From an uncultured Bacteroidales bacterium (GTDB lineage Bacteria; Bacteroidota; Bacteroidia; Bacteroidales; Paludibacteraceae): 64,000 nt of DNA. Below the pieces are notes generated by a model, which ran no database searches, was not told the origin of the DNA, and was given only the letters and a program-made list of their open reading frames with translations. The stretch is taken from NCBI GenBank assembly GCA_934725535.1, contig CAKVBV010000001.1, positions 1 through 64,000 on the forward strand, read 5' to 3'. Numbering within the stretch: position 1 is the stretch's first letter; every line of letters starts with the position of its first letter. Made by a program: the position numbers and the translations under genes. This document shows, in pieces, positions 16,142 through 25,183 of this stretch.

Positions 16142-16184
16142 TAAAAAAGAGACTGCCTAAACTTGTCAGGCAGCCTCTCAGGTG
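16142..16184 (-). terminator. Rho-independent terminator of rny
   Basis: On the minus strand, GAGAGGCTGCCTGAC pairs across a short loop with TTAGGCAGTCTCT and is followed by TTTTTT. It lies 20 bases after the rny stop. Confidence 0.85.
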
Positions 16185-16204
16185 ATGTGCGAGATGTATC
16201 CGCT

Positions 16205-17740
16205 TTACTTGGCGTAAGATACCGCGCGGGTTTCGCGGATGACGGTGATTTTGATTTGGCCGGGGTAGGTCATCTCGTCCTGAATTTTCTTGGCGATGTC
16301 GAACGAGAGCAGTTCGGTGTCCTTGTCGCTTATCTTGTCCGCCCCGACGATGACGCGGAGTTCACGACCTGCCTGCAGGGCGAAGGTCTTGGTGACACCC
16401 GGGTAGGAGAGGGCAATCTGCTCGAGGTCGTTGAGACGCTTGGTGTATGCCTCCACAATCTCGCGCCGTGCGCCCGGTCGTGCACCGGAGATAGCATCGC
16501 ACGCCTGTACGATGGGGGCGATGAGGGTCTCCATCTCTATCTCGTCGTGGTGCGCACCGACCGCATTGCAGATGTCGGGTGCTTCGCCGTACTTCTCGCA
16601 GATTTTCATACCCATTGCTGCGTGCGGGAGTTCGAGGTCTTCGTCGCTGACCTTGCCGATGTCGTGGAGCAAGCCTGCGCGGCGTGCTTTCTTGACGTTC
16701 AAGCCCAATTCGGCAGCCATGGCAGCACAGAGATTAGCCGTCTCGCGGGAGTGCATGAGCAGGTTCTGACCATAACTGCTGCGGTACTTCATCTTGCCGA
16801 TGAGGCGCACCAGTTCGGGGTGCAGACCATGGATACCGAGGTCGATACAGGTGCGCTTACCGGTTTCGATAATCTCCTCCTCGACTTGCTTGGTGACCTT
16901 AGCCACGACCTCCTCGATACGTGCAGGGTGGATACGTCCGTCCTGCACCAGTTGGTGGAGGGACAGGCGTGCTATCTCGCGGCGCACGGGATCGAAGGCG
17001 GAGAGGGTGATGGCTTCGGGGGTGTCGTCCACTACAATCTCGACGCCGGTAGCGGCTTCGAGGGCACGGATGTTGCGCCCCTCGCGACCGATGATACGAC
17101 CCTTAACCTCGTCATTATCAATATGAAAGATAGTAACGGCGTTCTCTACGGTCGCCTCGGATGCCACGCGCTGGATGGACTGGATGATGATTTTCTTCGC
17201 CTCTTTGTTGGCGGTGAGGCGTGCCTCGTCCATGGTTTCGTTGATGTACGCCATGGCGTTGGTCTTTGCCTCGTCGCGCAGTGCCTCGATGAGTTGCTTC
17301 TTCGCCTCTTCCGCGGAGAGACCCGATATTTGCTCGAGTTGCTGCTCTGCCTGGTGCTGCATGCGCTCTACTTCCTGCGCCTTGAAGTCGATGGCTTTCT
17401 GCTGTTGCTCGGCCTGTTGCTCGAAATCACGCTTGCGCTGGTTGAGGTCGTTCTGGGCACGTTGCACCTCGCTCTGGCGTTGGTTGAGTTGCTGGTCGCG
17501 CTGCTGCACACGCTGCTCACGCTGCTGCAACTTCTGCTCCGCCTGACGGACTTGGTTCTCGTGCTCCAACTTGAGCGCGATGAACTTCTCTTTGGCTTCG
17601 ACGACTTTGTTTTTCTTGATTACTTCTGCCTCTTCTTCCGCCTTGCGGAGAATGCCCGCACTGTGGAAACGGAAGATGAGGTAGCAGATGCCTGCCCCCA
17701 CCAGTAGTCCACCAAGTGCTATAAGAATGTAAATAAGCAT
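16205..17740 (-). CDS. rny: Ribonuclease Y
   Basis: A 511-residue membrane-anchored endoribonuclease that starts mRNA decay. One N-terminal membrane helix ([20 protein letters not shown]) is followed by a long Gln/Glu/Arg-rich coiled coil (about 40-190). Next come a KH RNA-binding domain ([20 protein letters not shown]) and an HD domain ([28 protein letters not shown]). Length and order are normal. It follows zapA by 27 bases and ends in a strong terminator. The zapB-like/zapA/rny cluster suggests one transcript joining divisome assembly and RNA turnover. Confidence 0.95.
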   Translation of the reverse strand: MLIYILIALGGLLVGAGICYLIFRFHSAGILRKAEEEAEVIKKNKVVEAKEKFIALKLEHENQVRQAEQKLQQREQRVQQRDQQLNQRQSEVQRAQNDLNQRKRDFEQQAEQQQKAIDFKAQEVERMQHQAEQQLEQISGLSAEEAKKQLIEALRDEAKTNAMAYINETMDEARLTANKEAKKIIIQSIQRVASEATVENAVTIFHIDNDEVKGRIIGREGRNIRALEAATGVEIVVDDTPEAITLSAFDPVRREIARLSLHQLVQDGRIHPARIEEVVAKVTKQVEEEIIETGKRTCIDLGIHGLHPELVRLIGKMKYRSSYGQNLLMHSRETANLCAAMAAELGLNVKKARRAGLLHDIGKVSDEDLELPHAAMGMKICEKYGEAPDICNAVGAHHDEIEMETLIAPIVQACDAISGARPGARREIVEAYTKRLNDLEQIALSYPGVTKTFALQAGRELRVIVGADKISDKDTELLSFDIAKKIQDEMTYPGQIKITVIRETRAVSYAK

Positions 17741-17767
17741 AACTGATTCTTAAATTATTGGGTTTAT

Positions 17768-18061
17768 TTATTTGTTTAACGTATTTATTATCAATTGGTT
17801 GAGTTCCTGCAGTTTTGTGTCCACAGGTTCCAGCCGGTGCGCGTGTGCATCGGCATGGAGGTTGACCGCCATCTCAAGTGCGACATATACCCAGACCTGT
17901 TCGGCCGACTGGAGTGGCATCTTGCGCTGGTAGAAACGGTAGCGGTCGTTGAGCATATCGCAGGCGCGACGGTACAACTCCTCTGCGTCCGCCGGCACAT
18001 TCAGCGAGATGTGGTGTGCATCCAACTGAAGGGTGATATGTTGTTTTCGATGTTCTGTCAC
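17768..18061 (-). CDS. zapA: Cell division protein ZapA
   Basis: A 97-residue protein that bundles FtsZ filaments at the division site. The N-terminal strand pattern HITLQLDAHHISLNVPADAEELYRRACDMLNDRY matches the ZapA fold, followed by a helix (VWVYVALEMAVNLHADAHAH) and a C-terminal helix for dimerisation. The start ATG overlaps the stop of the upstream coiled-coil gene by 4 bases (ATGA), indicating coupled translation. Placed before rny, a conserved arrangement in Bacteroidota. Confidence 0.85.
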   Translation of the reverse strand: MTEHRKQHITLQLDAHHISLNVPADAEELYRRACDMLNDRYRFYQRKMPLQSAEQVWVYVALEMAVNLHADAHAHRLEPVDTKLQELNQLIINTLNK

Positions 18062-18345
18062 TGTTTCAGTACCTCGATAGCCCTGTCCACTTGGGCAATC
18101 AGGTTGGTGATGCGCTGTCGCGCGCGCGCACGTTCCTCATCTTCTACGTCGTTTGCCACCAAGGCGTGCGCGGTGTGGAGGTGGTTGTAGTCCGACTTGA
18201 GTTTGACCAACTCGGCGTGGGTGCGGATGATTTCCTCGCGCTGACGTTGGTTCTCCTCCTGTAGGGCTGCAATCTGCTGCTGCTGAGCCTCGTAACGGTT
18301 CAGCAATTCGCGCAGGCTTTGCTCTAAGGACTCCAGAGATTCCAT
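18058..18345 (-). CDS. Coiled-coil protein, ZapB-like
   Basis: A 95-residue, almost fully helical protein: MESLESLEQSLRELLNRYEA, then QQQQIAALQEENQRQREEII, then KSDYNHLHTAHALV. A heptad-like coiled coil covers residues 5-60. A second conserved segment (RARARQRITNLIAQVDRAIEVL) ends the protein. The 4-base overlap with zapA argues for a divisome partner, as ZapB is for ZapA in Proteobacteria, but coiled coils alone cannot prove homology. No signal peptide; cytoplasmic. Confidence 0.6.
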   Translation of the reverse strand: MESLESLEQSLRELLNRYEAQQQQIAALQEENQRQREEIIRTHAELVKLKSDYNHLHTAHALVANDVEDEERARARQRITNLIAQVDRAIEVLKQ

Positions 18346-18457
18346 TGGGAAAGTAATAGTTAATAATTAATAGTTAATAGTTCTATTCCTGTGATTTTCT
18401 GTATGTTACTCACGAATGCATCCGCTGTGATATTAACTATTAACCATTACTCATTAC
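18346..18457. repeat. TTAATAGTTAAT-type AT-rich repeats
   Basis: Runs of AGTTAATAATTAATAGTTAA at 18357-18386 and TATTAACTATTAACCATTAC at 18428-18450 fill the spacer between the DUF3078 gene and the coiled-coil gene. Similar runs occur at 4861, 27373, 28217 and 57449. Confidence 0.6.
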
Positions 18458-19588
18458 TTAAAAAGAGTAGCCGATGCCGAGACCGATGACGCTCTTGAAC
18501 TGTACGCGCTCCGCCTTGCCAAGGGAGTTGCCGTCCTTGTCGAACTTCTCGATGAGGGTACCGTTGTAGTACTTGAGGGAGGTGTTGAGCGACACTTGCA
18601 GGCATTTGAGGAACTGGTAGGAGATACTGACGTCCCAGTCCACATCGAAATTACCGAAACGGCGGTTGTTGTCGCGGTAGCCAATGTGCTTCATATCAGC
18701 AAAGAAACTCTCGGGTTGTACGCCCGTGTTGGCATACTGCACGCCGTCGGCATCCTCGTAGATGTCCGTCTTATCCCACTTGTATGGGGTGAAGAGCCCC
18801 AGAGAAGTGATGATTTTCAGGTCTTTGTAGGTGTAGTTGATGGTCCCTTTGAGGGAGAGACCCAACTCAGCACGGAGGTTCTTGCTGTAGTCCTTGCCGA
18901 CTTTGCCCGTTGCCTCGTCCTCGATGGTGTAGTCCCATACGGCGTATTTCTCTTTGAGTGCCTGTCCCAAGCCGTCGGGATAAACGAGTGAGCCGTCTTC
19001 GCGTGTGATAGTGAGCGACTTATCGTTGAGTTTGCTGCTGACATAGGCTGTGGAGAGACGTCCTGCCACCGGCGAGAGATAGACGGAGAAAATGTCGTTG
19101 GGCTTCCAGTCGATACCGATGGCAATGTCGGTGTAGGACGGTGCAAGCCACTTGGATATGATAGGGTCAAAGGCTTCGGTGCCGTCGTACGCGCGACCAT
19201 AGGCAAACTGGCTCTGGAAACCGGCAGACACAGTGAGGAACCATGCCTTGTGGAACTCCCAACCGAACTTGGTGTTGAAGTTTAGTTTGTCGCTTGTCTT
19301 CTGGAGGGCATCAAACTCCTGGTCAATCCAACTGAGACCATATTCCATGTCCAAGTTGGTTTCCCACGACATATTGTTTCCGTTATACAGCAGACGCAGT
19401 TTGGTGTTGGCTACGCCATTGACGTTGTTGTTGCCGCCGGCAGCCCAGTTCCACATGCCTGTAGCCGCAGCATTCAGTCCGACGGTACCATTGAATTTCC
19501 AAGCATCGGACTTCGTGGGTTCTGCTTCTTGTGCACATACGGCACAGACGGTTGAGAGTCCGATAATGAGTGTGAAGATTTTTTTCAT
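18458..19588 (-). CDS. DUF3078 outer membrane protein
   Basis: A 376-residue exported protein of the Bacteroidota DUF3078 family, predicted outer-membrane barrel of unknown function. Signal peptide MKKIFTLIIGLSTVCAVCAQ, followed by WKFNGTVGLNAAATGMWNWAAGGNNNVNGVANTKL, the family's Trp-rich opening. It ends with an aromatic barrel strand (SVIGLGIGYSF). I chose the ATG at 19588; a TTG three codons upstream is unlikely. It follows the DJ-1 gene by 33 bases and could be the last gene of the pdxJ-exbBD-tonB unit. A second DUF3078 protein lies at 43643. Confidence 0.8.
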   Translation of the reverse strand: MKKIFTLIIGLSTVCAVCAQEAEPTKSDAWKFNGTVGLNAAATGMWNWAAGGNNNVNGVANTKLRLLYNGNNMSWETNLDMEYGLSWIDQEFDALQKTSDKLNFNTKFGWEFHKAWFLTVSAGFQSQFAYGRAYDGTEAFDPIISKWLAPSYTDIAIGIDWKPNDIFSVYLSPVAGRLSTAYVSSKLNDKSLTITREDGSLVYPDGLGQALKEKYAVWDYTIEDEATGKVGKDYSKNLRAELGLSLKGTINYTYKDLKIITSLGLFTPYKWDKTDIYEDADGVQYANTGVQPESFFADMKHIGYRDNNRRFGNFDVDWDVSISYQFLKCLQVSLNTSLKYYNGTLIEKFDKDGNSLGKAERVQFKSVIGLGIGYSF

Positions 19589-19621
19589 TGTTCGCAAATA
19601 TAATTATTTCGTTTCTTGCGT

Positions 19622-20149
19622 TTAGTATTGTGCGGCATCATAGACTTGGTCGGCGATGTCGCTGCCTTTGAGTTTCTCGATGATGCAGAAGGCGAAGTCG
19701 CTGCTGAGTCCGGGGCCTTTGGCAGTGATGATGTTCTTGGACTCGACCACCAATCCGCCTATGAAGGACTCACCGAGGTATGACTCGAAGCCAGGGTAGC
19801 ATGTAGCCTGTTTTCCGTGCAGGATTCCGAGTTGCCCGAGTACGGACGGTGCGGCACAGATGGCTGCAATCATCTTGTTCTCGGCATTGTGTTGGAGCAG
19901 CAGTTCGCACAGGTCGTTGTGCTCGCCCAAGCGTGTAGCCCCGCCCGGGAGGATAAGCATCTCCGCGTCAGAGAAGTCCACAGCCTGGAACAATGCGTCC
20001 GCTTTGACGGCGATGTTGTGCGCACCGAGTACGGTCTCAATGCCCGTGACCGAAACGGTTGTTACCATAATGTCGGCACGACGCAGGAGGTCGATGGTTG
20101 TGATGGCTTCTATCTCCTCGAAGCCGTTGTCTAAGAAGATGTAGTTCAT
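19622..20149 (-). CDS. DJ-1/PfpI family protein (DJ-1/YajL type)
   Basis: A 175-residue Rossmann-like protein. LDNGFEEIEAITTIDLLRRA holds the conserved Glu that contacts the nucleophile. MIAAICAAPSVLGQLGIL holds the reactive Cys in the nucleophile elbow (AICAAP). The end (GPGLSSDFAFCIIEKLKG) is typical of YajL/DJ-1. These proteins act in defence against oxidative and carbonyl stress; claimed deglycase activity remains disputed for the family. It begins 11 bases after tonB, so it is in the same transcript. Cytoplasmic. Confidence 0.88.
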   Translation of the reverse strand: MNYIFLDNGFEEIEAITTIDLLRRADIMVTTVSVTGIETVLGAHNIAVKADALFQAVDFSDAEMLILPGGATRLGEHNDLCELLLQHNAENKMIAAICAAPSVLGQLGILHGKQATCYPGFESYLGESFIGGLVVESKNIITAKGPGLSSDFAFCIIEKLKGSDIADQVYDAAQY

Positions 20150-20160
20150 AGTCCAATCAT

Positions 20161-20991
20161 TTAGTTGAGTTTGAAGGTATATACTATACTGCCTCGCTGA
20201 GGCTTATCCCCTTTGGTAAATTTGGCACGTCGGGCAGCGTCCAATGCCAGTTGTTGCGTCTTGCGGTCAGAGATATTGGTGCCGTCACCAATGCTGGTTG
20301 CCACCACATCGCCTGCCTCATTGACCATGATATTCACCACCACGCGCCCTGCCTGGTTGAAGTCTTCCGCGGGTTTGGGCAGTGCTTTGCAGTCGCGTCC
20401 GTGGAGGGTCCATGTGTTGCTGTTCATAGAGCCGAAGCCTTTGCCCACGGGGTTGCCTTTGACACCCGAGGCATCTGCTGTGGAAGAGTTGTCGCCATTC
20501 GCGCCCACTGCCGAGGTTGTCTGCCCAAAGCCTGCCATTGCCTGTTGGGCACGGGCTATGGCTTCCTGCTCACGGGCACGCTTTTCTGCGAGGGCTTTCT
20601 CGCGTGCCTGCCGTTCCGCCTCTATGCGCGCCTCTTCCTCACGTTGCTGACGTATGAGTTCTTCCTCAGCCGCCTTGCGTTTGGCATCCTCTTCACGCTG
20701 TTTGGCAAGAGCGAGAAGGTCCTCATCGTCCTCCTGCACCATCAAGTCGTTGTCCGACGGTCGTGAGGGTGTAGCAGGGGCGGGGTCTGCTTCCGCCTGC
20801 GGTTGGGGTATGAGTGGTGCCATATTGGGCATACCTCCGCCGTCGTCCGCATTGCCGAAAGTAATCTCTATCCCCTCGTCCTCCACGCGCACGGGCGCGT
20901 TAACAGACAGGAGATACAGCAGCAAGAACAGCAACGCCATAGCCACTATAGTGCCTACTGCCGCGATGATATGAGGTTTTGCGTCTCTCAC
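20161..20991 (-). CDS. TonB/TolA-like energy transducer
   Basis: A 276-residue protein anchored by one N-terminal membrane helix (IIAAVGTIVAMALLFLLLYLL). A proline-rich part (MAPLIPQPQAEADPAPATPS) and a long charged helix (residues about 85-150, QREEDAKRKAAEEELIRQQR and similar) span the periplasm, as in TolA. The C-terminal domain (GRVVVNIMVNEAGDVVATSI to GSIVYTFKLN) is the TonB-C type that touches outer-membrane receptors. With exbB and exbD directly upstream (exbD overlaps by 4 bases), it forms a complete proton-driven energiser for receptors such as the SusC and BtuB-like proteins in this window. Confidence 0.88.
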   Translation of the reverse strand: MRDAKPHIIAAVGTIVAMALLFLLLYLLSVNAPVRVEDEGIEITFGNADDGGGMPNMAPLIPQPQAEADPAPATPSRPSDNDLMVQEDDEDLLALAKQREEDAKRKAAEEELIRQQREEEARIEAERQAREKALAEKRAREQEAIARAQQAMAGFGQTTSAVGANGDNSSTADASGVKGNPVGKGFGSMNSNTWTLHGRDCKALPKPAEDFNQAGRVVVNIMVNEAGDVVATSIGDGTNISDRKTQQLALDAARRAKFTKGDKPQRGSIVYTFKLN

Positions 20992-21395
20992 TTCTTGGTT
21001 GCAATCACTATTTTCATCTTGTGCTGGTTGGCGATGTCAAGCACATTCACCACGTCGCGATAGGGTATGTCCTGGTCGGCATGCAGGGCAATGCACATAG
21101 TACTGTCGCTCTGCTGAATAGTAGTAAGGTATGCCTCAAGGTTCTCGGGGTCAATAGCCATCGGTTTCTGTCTGCCGAGTGCGACATAGTAGTTGCCGAG
21201 ATTGTCGATGCTCACCTTTGCCACCACCTGTTTGGTAGAGGTTTTCGCCCGCGCCTGTGGCAGGTTGATCTTGATATCGTTGGGCGACGACATCGTGCTG
21301 ACCATCACAAAGAAGAGCAGCAACAGGAAGATGAGGTCGGTCATTGACGACATCGCAAAGGTGGCTTCCACTCTGTTTCTACGTTTCAGTGCCAT
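20988..21395 (-). CDS. exbD: ExbD/TolR biopolymer transport protein
   Basis: A 135-residue inner-membrane protein with a single transmembrane helix (SMTDLIFLLLLFFVMVSTM) carrying the conserved proton-path Asp near its start. The periplasmic domain (INLPQARAKTSTKQVVAKVSI, IPYRDVVNVLDIANQHKMKI) is typical of ExbD/TolR. It lies 10 bases after exbB and overlaps tonB by ATGA. It works with ExbB to convert proton flow into TonB motion. Confidence 0.9.
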   Translation of the reverse strand: MALKRRNRVEATFAMSSMTDLIFLLLLFFVMVSTMSSPNDIKINLPQARAKTSTKQVVAKVSIDNLGNYYVALGRQKPMAIDPENLEAYLTTIQQSDSTMCIALHADQDIPYRDVVNVLDIANQHKMKIVIATKK

Positions 21396-21405
21396 AGCCC
21401 TTGAC

Positions 21406-22089
21406 TTATGCCGGTTCGTTCAACAAGTCCATGAACTCCATGGTGCGCGACTCCAACTGGCGTACCACGCGGTCAATGCGCGATACCAACAGGTTGTATG
21501 CGAACATTGCCAGGATACCTACTATCAGACCTCCCACGGTGGTGACCATGGCTTGGTACATACCCGACGACAATGTCGATATTTCTATCACGCCGCTTGC
21601 GTCCTGCGCCATGTTGAAGAATGTCTGCACCATACCGAGTACCGTGCCAAGGAAGCCCAACATGGGGGCACCGGCAGCGATAGTAGCCATGAGTACAAGT
21701 CCCTTTTCCAACTTGCTGACCTCCAAGTTGCCCACGTTCTCTATTGCCACCTGCACGTCCTGCATGGGGCGTCCGATACGCGTAACGCCTTTCTCTATCA
21801 TACGTGCTGAGGGGGTGTCCTCCTTCTTGCAGAGTTTGATAGCCGATTCTATCTTGCCTTCCTTGATATAGTCACGTATGCGGTTCATGAAGGTCTTGTC
21901 CTCTTTGGTGGCATTGTGCAGCACTACCAGCCGTTCGATAAACAGGTAGATGGCGCCCGCCAGCATGAGTGCCAGCACAATCATTATCCACCCGCCGTAG
22001 GTAGCCATCGTCAGCCAGTTGATGGACTCTTGTGCGGGCTGTTCCATCATTTCGGCAGCCACTGCCATTGTATCAATTTGAAAGAGCAT
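21406..22089 (-). CDS. exbB: MotA/TolQ/ExbB proton channel protein
   Basis: A 227-residue protein with three membrane helices: one near residues 30-52 ([20 protein letters not shown]), then two in the second half ([28 protein letters not shown] and [21 protein letters not shown]). [14 protein letters not shown] is the hallmark MotA/ExbB motif. It overlaps pdxJ by 17 bases, so the operon is pdxJ-exbB-exbD-tonB-DJ1, a frequent Bacteroidales order. Confidence 0.92.
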   Translation of the reverse strand: MLFQIDTMAVAAEMMEQPAQESINWLTMATYGGWIMIVLALMLAGAIYLFIERLVVLHNATKEDKTFMNRIRDYIKEGKIESAIKLCKKEDTPSARMIEKGVTRIGRPMQDVQVAIENVGNLEVSKLEKGLVLMATIAAGAPMLGFLGTVLGMVQTFFNMAQDASGVIEISTLSSGMYQAMVTTVGGLIVGILAMFAYNLLVSRIDRVVRQLESRTMEFMDLLNEPA

Positions 22090-22789
22090 ATCTATATTGT
22101 TTTATTGTTTCTTCTATTCCTAAATAGAGCGCGTCGCTTATGAGCGCGTGCCCGATACTCACCTCGTCCGTCCACGGGAACGCCTGCACAAATGCGCGCA
22201 GGTTGCGGAGGTTGAGGTCGTGCCCTGCGTTCATACCCAGCCCCAGTTCGTGCGCCTTCCCGGCAGCCGAGCGGTACATCGCTATGGCAGCCGCGGGGTC
22301 GGTGTCGTACAACTCGGCATAGGGTCCGGTGTAGAGTTCCACGCGGTCGGCACCCGCTTTCTTGGCATACTCCACCATCTCGGGGTCAGGGTCCACGAAG
22401 ACCGAGACACGTATGCCCGCCGTCTGCAAACGGCTGATGAGGGTCGTCAGGTGGTCAAGGTGCGTGCGCGTATCCCAACCGTGATTGCTCGTCAGTTGGT
22501 CCACTGCGTCTGGCACAAGCGTTGCCTGCGTGGGGCGTACCTCTGTCACGAGGTCCATGAAAGCAGGTTCGGGGTTGCCCTCGATATTGAACTCGGTGGT
22601 TACCAACTCTTTGAGCGCGTACACATCGGTTCGGCGTATGTGCCGTTCATCGGGACGCGGGTGCACGGTGATGCCCTGTGCGCCAAACCGCTCACAATCC
22701 ACGGCGAACTTCTCCACATCGGGCAAGTTGCCCCCGCGTGCGTTGCGCAGCGTCGCCACCTTATTTATGTTTACACTCAGTTTCGTCAT
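22073..22789 (-). CDS. pdxJ: Pyridoxine 5'-phosphate synthase PdxJ
   Basis: A 238-residue TIM-barrel enzyme that condenses 3-amino-2-oxopropyl phosphate with deoxyxylulose 5-phosphate in the DXP-dependent vitamin B6 pathway. The N-terminus [22 protein letters not shown], the [18 protein letters not shown] loop, the FVDPDPEM segment and the GHDLNLRNL loop are diagnostic and intact. It opens the exbB-exbD-tonB operon and has its own promoter (22853-22884). Confidence 0.95.
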   Translation of the reverse strand: MTKLSVNINKVATLRNARGGNLPDVEKFAVDCERFGAQGITVHPRPDERHIRRTDVYALKELVTTEFNIEGNPEPAFMDLVTEVRPTQATLVPDAVDQLTSNHGWDTRTHLDHLTTLISRLQTAGIRVSVFVDPDPEMVEYAKKAGADRVELYTGPYAELYDTDPAAAIAMYRSAAGKAHELGLGMNAGHDLNLRNLRAFVQAFPWTDEVSIGHALISDALYLGIEETIKQYRYALSN

Positions 22790-22852
22790 TGTTATTTCTT
22801 TATGGTATCAGTTCTTGTTTATCCCCTGTTTTCGTTCCTCCATAATCGCCGC

Positions 22853-22884
22853 AAAGGTACTACTTTTTTTCCGTTTATACAAGA
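22853..22884 (-). promoter_or_regulatory. Bacteroidota promoter of pdxJ-exbBD-tonB
   Basis: Reverse complement CTTG (22881-22884), 20 bases, TACCTTTG (22853-22860), about 65 bases upstream of pdxJ. Confidence 0.7.
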
Positions 22885-22991
22885 TGTCGCAGCCTATTTT
22901 TCAAGGGAACTGTGTAAAAGCGTTATCTTGCGACTGCTTTTCTCGGGAATGATGGTGCAGGGAACCATGTCGGCATACTATACTTGATGTA

Positions 22992-23085
22992 ACGACGCGA
23001 GCCGCGTCGTCTCCCAAAGCATAGCCTCTCTTAAAAACAACCCTCTATCCACCCGTTATCCTCTCGTTATCCACTCGTTGCAGTC
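22992..23085. repeat. Module A palindrome plus 11-base phased array
   Basis: ACGACGCG-AGC-type palindrome at 22992-23011, then ctatccacccg, ttatcctctcg, ttatccactcg (23045-23077) at 11-base spacing. Confidence 0.7.
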
Positions 23086-23187
23086 ATAGTCTTGGTAGAG
23101 AGGTGTAGTGGAAGAGTAGGGTACGAGGGCGTTTTGGAACAGGAACGGTAAGAAAATTGCATTTTTCGTTATTTTTTTTGCCAAACA

Positions 23188-23219
23188 TTTGGTGGGTTCA
23201 AAAAAAAGCAGTACCTTTG
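23188..23219 (+). promoter_or_regulatory. Bacteroidota promoter of the tRNA cluster
   Basis: TTTG (23188-23191), 20 bases, TACCTTTG (23212-23219), 40 bases before tRNA-Gly. Confidence 0.75.
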
Positions 23220-23259
23220 CACCCGCTTTCGAGAAGAGAGCGAGTGTTCTTAACTTTTT

Positions 23260-23332
<73 letters not shown>

Positions 23333-23341
23333 CAAGGAGGA

Positions 23342-23367
23342 AAGCAGGACCACGTTCCTGCTTTTTT
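23342..23367 (+). terminator. Hairpin with T-run between tRNA-Gly and tRNA-Leu
   Basis: AAGCAGGA pairs with TCCTGCTT around a short loop, followed by T residues. It looks like an intrinsic terminator but lies inside the tRNA cluster, so it may be partial or serve as a processing hairpin. Confidence 0.7.
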
Positions 23368-23379
23368 ACTCTGAAAGCA

Positions 23380-23461
23380 GCCCGGGTGGCGGAATTGGTA
23401 GACGCGTACGTTTCAGGTGCGTATGTCGCGAGGCGTGCAGGTTCGAGTCCTGTTCCGGGCA
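23380..23461 (+). tRNA. tRNA-Leu (CAG)
   Basis: 82 bases with a long variable arm, class II. Acceptor GCCCGGG pairs with TCCGGGC (one G-T pair). Anticodon stem TACGT/GCGTA around TTCAGGT gives anticodon CAG. T loop TTCGAGT. CCA not encoded. Confidence 0.94.
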
Positions 23462-23526
23462 CAAGAGTGGTCTTAAACATCGGTTTCTCCGCGATGTAAT
23501 GTCGTGAGAGTGATATTCCGATGAAT

Positions 23527-23613
23527 GCGCAGGTGGTGAAATTGGTATACACGCTACTTTGAGGGGGTAGTGGTCGCAAGATCGTGTGAGTTCGAGTCTC
23601 ATCCTGCGCACCA
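23527..23613 (+). tRNA. tRNA-Leu (GAG)
   Basis: 87 bases including an encoded CCA. Acceptor GCGCAGG pairs with CCTGCGC. Anticodon stem CTACT/GGTAG around TTGAGGG gives anticodon GAG. Long variable arm (GTGGTCGCAAGATCGT region), T loop TTCGAGT. Unlike the two tRNAs before it, the 3' CCA is in the DNA. Confidence 0.94.
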
Positions 23614-23616
23614 ACA

Positions 23617-23654
23617 AAAGAGATTGTCTGATAGTACGGACAGTCTCTTTTTGA
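23617..23654 (+). terminator. Terminator after the tRNA cluster
   Basis: AGAGATTGTC pairs with GACAGTCTCT (one wobble pair) and is followed by TTTTT. Confidence 0.85.
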
Positions 23655-23667
23655 TTTCAGGAGGCTA

Positions 23668-23766
23668 TGGTATGTGCCCATTTGCGGTATGGCATCAACC
23701 GCTATGCGATATGGTATCAGCCGCTATATGGTATGGATATCATCATGGCAACTGCATCAAAATAGT
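23668..23766. repeat. 11/22-base phased array
   Basis: Successive 11-mers tggtatgtgcc, catttgcggta, tggcatcaacc, gctatgcgata, tggtatcagcc, gctatatggta, tggatatcatc, atggcaactgc. Two alternating unit types give a 22-base super-period. Confidence 0.65.
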
Positions 23767-23802
23767 AATGGAACAATGTAAAAAAAAAGAACATCATTGT
23801 AT

Positions 23803-23933
23803 GACGACGCGAGCCGCGTCGTCCCCCATGCATTGCATAGTCATACGGTTTGTGCCAAACCGACCGCGGACAAGGAGAGCACCCCGCTACGTCCACGGAC
23901 TTGCGGGACCCCCACAGGGCGTCCGCGTCCCCA
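23803..23933 (+). repeat. Composite palindromic element A-B-C, fullest copy
   Basis: Module A (arms GACGACGCG/CGCGTCGTC, 23803-23823), spacer CCCCATGCATTGCATAGTCA, module B (GGTTTG-TGC-CAAACC, 23847-23861), module C (CCGCGGAC ... GTCCGCGTCCCC, 23863-23932). An inverted copy of the same order lies at 43211-43296. Confidence 0.8.
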
Positions 23934-24023
23934 GAATGATATGCAATTTTGATGCGATAGCCCTGAGACATCATTGTTATGCAGTATAGATGCCATTGCA
24001 GAGAAAAAGGACAAAGTACAGGT

Positions 24024-24806
24024 ATGGAAAGGACACCCGAACAGATAGAGTATATCCGGTTGCAATCACGTATCACCAAGCGTTTTCATAAGGCTTGTGC
24101 GGATTATGGGTTGATAGTTGACGGTGATAATATATTGGTAGGTCTTAGCGGCGGGAAGGACTCGCTGGCGTTGGTGGAACTATTAGGCAAACGGGCGCAG
24201 GTGTATGTGCCGCGTTTTCGGGTTACTGCCGTACACGTGCGCGTAAAGGAGCGTGATTATCAGAGTGATATGTCGTATTTGGAGGACTTCTGCAAGGCAG
24301 CGAAAGTGCCCCTCATAGTACGGGATACCGAGATAGCAGATGTTCCCCGCGAACTCATAACAGGGAAAGTAGCACACAAGCAGAAGGACCCGTGCTTCTT
24401 GTGTTCGTGGTATCGGCGGAAGGCATTGTTTGAGGCGGCGCAAGAAATAGGGTGCAATAAGATAGCCTTGGGGCATCATAAGGACGATATAGTAGAGACG
24501 CTATTGATGAACCTTATCTTTCAGGGAAGTATAGGCACTATACCACCACTGCTGCAGATGGAGAAGATGCCCATACAGATGATACGTCCGCTGTGCCTGA
24601 TAGAGGAGAAGGACTTGCAGCGGTATGCGGAACTGTCGGGGTACCGGAAGCAAGTGAAACTCTGCCCGTTTGAAAAGGAAAGCAGCCGTGCCGAGGTGAA
24701 ACAACTATTGCAACAGTTGGAGCTACTCAATCCCAATGTACGGGATTCGGTTTGGGGCGCGATGGAGAATATAAAAACAGACTATCTTCCGAAAAAGAAA
24801 AACTGA
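24024..24806 (+). CDS. ttcA: TtcA-like tRNA 2-thiolation enzyme (PP-loop family)
   Basis: A 260-residue PP-loop ATPase with SGGKDS at residues 42-47, a CxxC pair (Cys124, Cys127 in KDPCFLCSWYRRK), a conserved GHHKDDIVETLLMN segment, and a later Cys in KLCPFEKESSR. This is the layout of TtcA, which uses an Fe-S cluster held by three Cys residues to thiolate cytidine 32 of tRNAs. In anaerobic Bacteroidales the exact tRNA target of this branch is not certain. I chose the ATG at 24024; the in-frame ATG at 23979 adds 15 residues that fit no family member. It lies after the tRNA genes on the same strand. The stop is 6 bases before the DUF486 gene. Confidence 0.85.
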   Translation: MERTPEQIEYIRLQSRITKRFHKACADYGLIVDGDNILVGLSGGKDSLALVELLGKRAQVYVPRFRVTAVHVRVKERDYQSDMSYLEDFCKAAKVPLIVRDTEIADVPRELITGKVAHKQKDPCFLCSWYRRKALFEAAQEIGCNKIALGHHKDDIVETLLMNLIFQGSIGTIPPLLQMEKMPIQMIRPLCLIEEKDLQRYAELSGYRKQVKLCPFEKESSRAEVKQLLQQLELLNPNVRDSVWGAMENIKTDYLPKKKN

Positions 24807-24812
24807 TTGGTT

Positions 24813-25181
24813 ATGAATGGATTATATACAGTATTGCTGTTGATTTGCTCGAATGTGTTTATGACATTGGCATGGTATGGGCACCTGAAGTTGGGAGAAT
24901 TGACTTGGTTTCAGAAGTGGCCGATGATAGCGGTGATAGCGTTCTCGTGGGGCATTGCGTTCTTTGAGTACTGCCTGCAGGTGCCTGCCAACAGGATAGG
25001 CTTTGAGGGTAACGGCGGTCCGTTCAGTCTCATGCAACTGAAAGTGATACAAGAGGTTATCACACTGACGGTGTTCGTGGTGTTCTCGATGCTGGCGTTC
25101 CATACGCAGTTGCGGTGGAACCACTTGGTGGCTGCTTTGTGTCTGATAGCAGCCGTATATTTTGTGTTCGGGTTCAAGTAA
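24813..25181 (+). CDS. DUF486 (DMT-like) small membrane protein
   Basis: A 122-residue protein with four membrane helices (YTVLLLICSNVFMTLAWYG, WPMIAVIAFSWGIAFFEYCL, VIQEVITLTVFVVFSMLAF and LVAALCLIAAVYFVFGF). The segments QVPANRIGF and FSLMQLKVIQEVITL are the DUF486 signatures. It resembles a half-size drug/metabolite transporter; substrate unknown. Co-transcribed with the TtcA-like gene. A TTG two codons earlier is possible, but the ATG at 24813 fits better. The stop is only 2 bases from the end of the convergent subtilase gene. Confidence 0.8.
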   Translation: MNGLYTVLLLICSNVFMTLAWYGHLKLGELTWFQKWPMIAVIAFSWGIAFFEYCLQVPANRIGFEGNGGPFSLMQLKVIQEVITLTVFVVFSMLAFHTQLRWNHLVAALCLIAAVYFVFGFK

Positions 25182-25183
25182 CA

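Noticed and set aside
19595..19602. A TATATTTG promoter box upstream of the DUF3078 gene (minus strand)
   Set aside because: It lies 7 bases from the ATG and has no TTG at the correct spacing.
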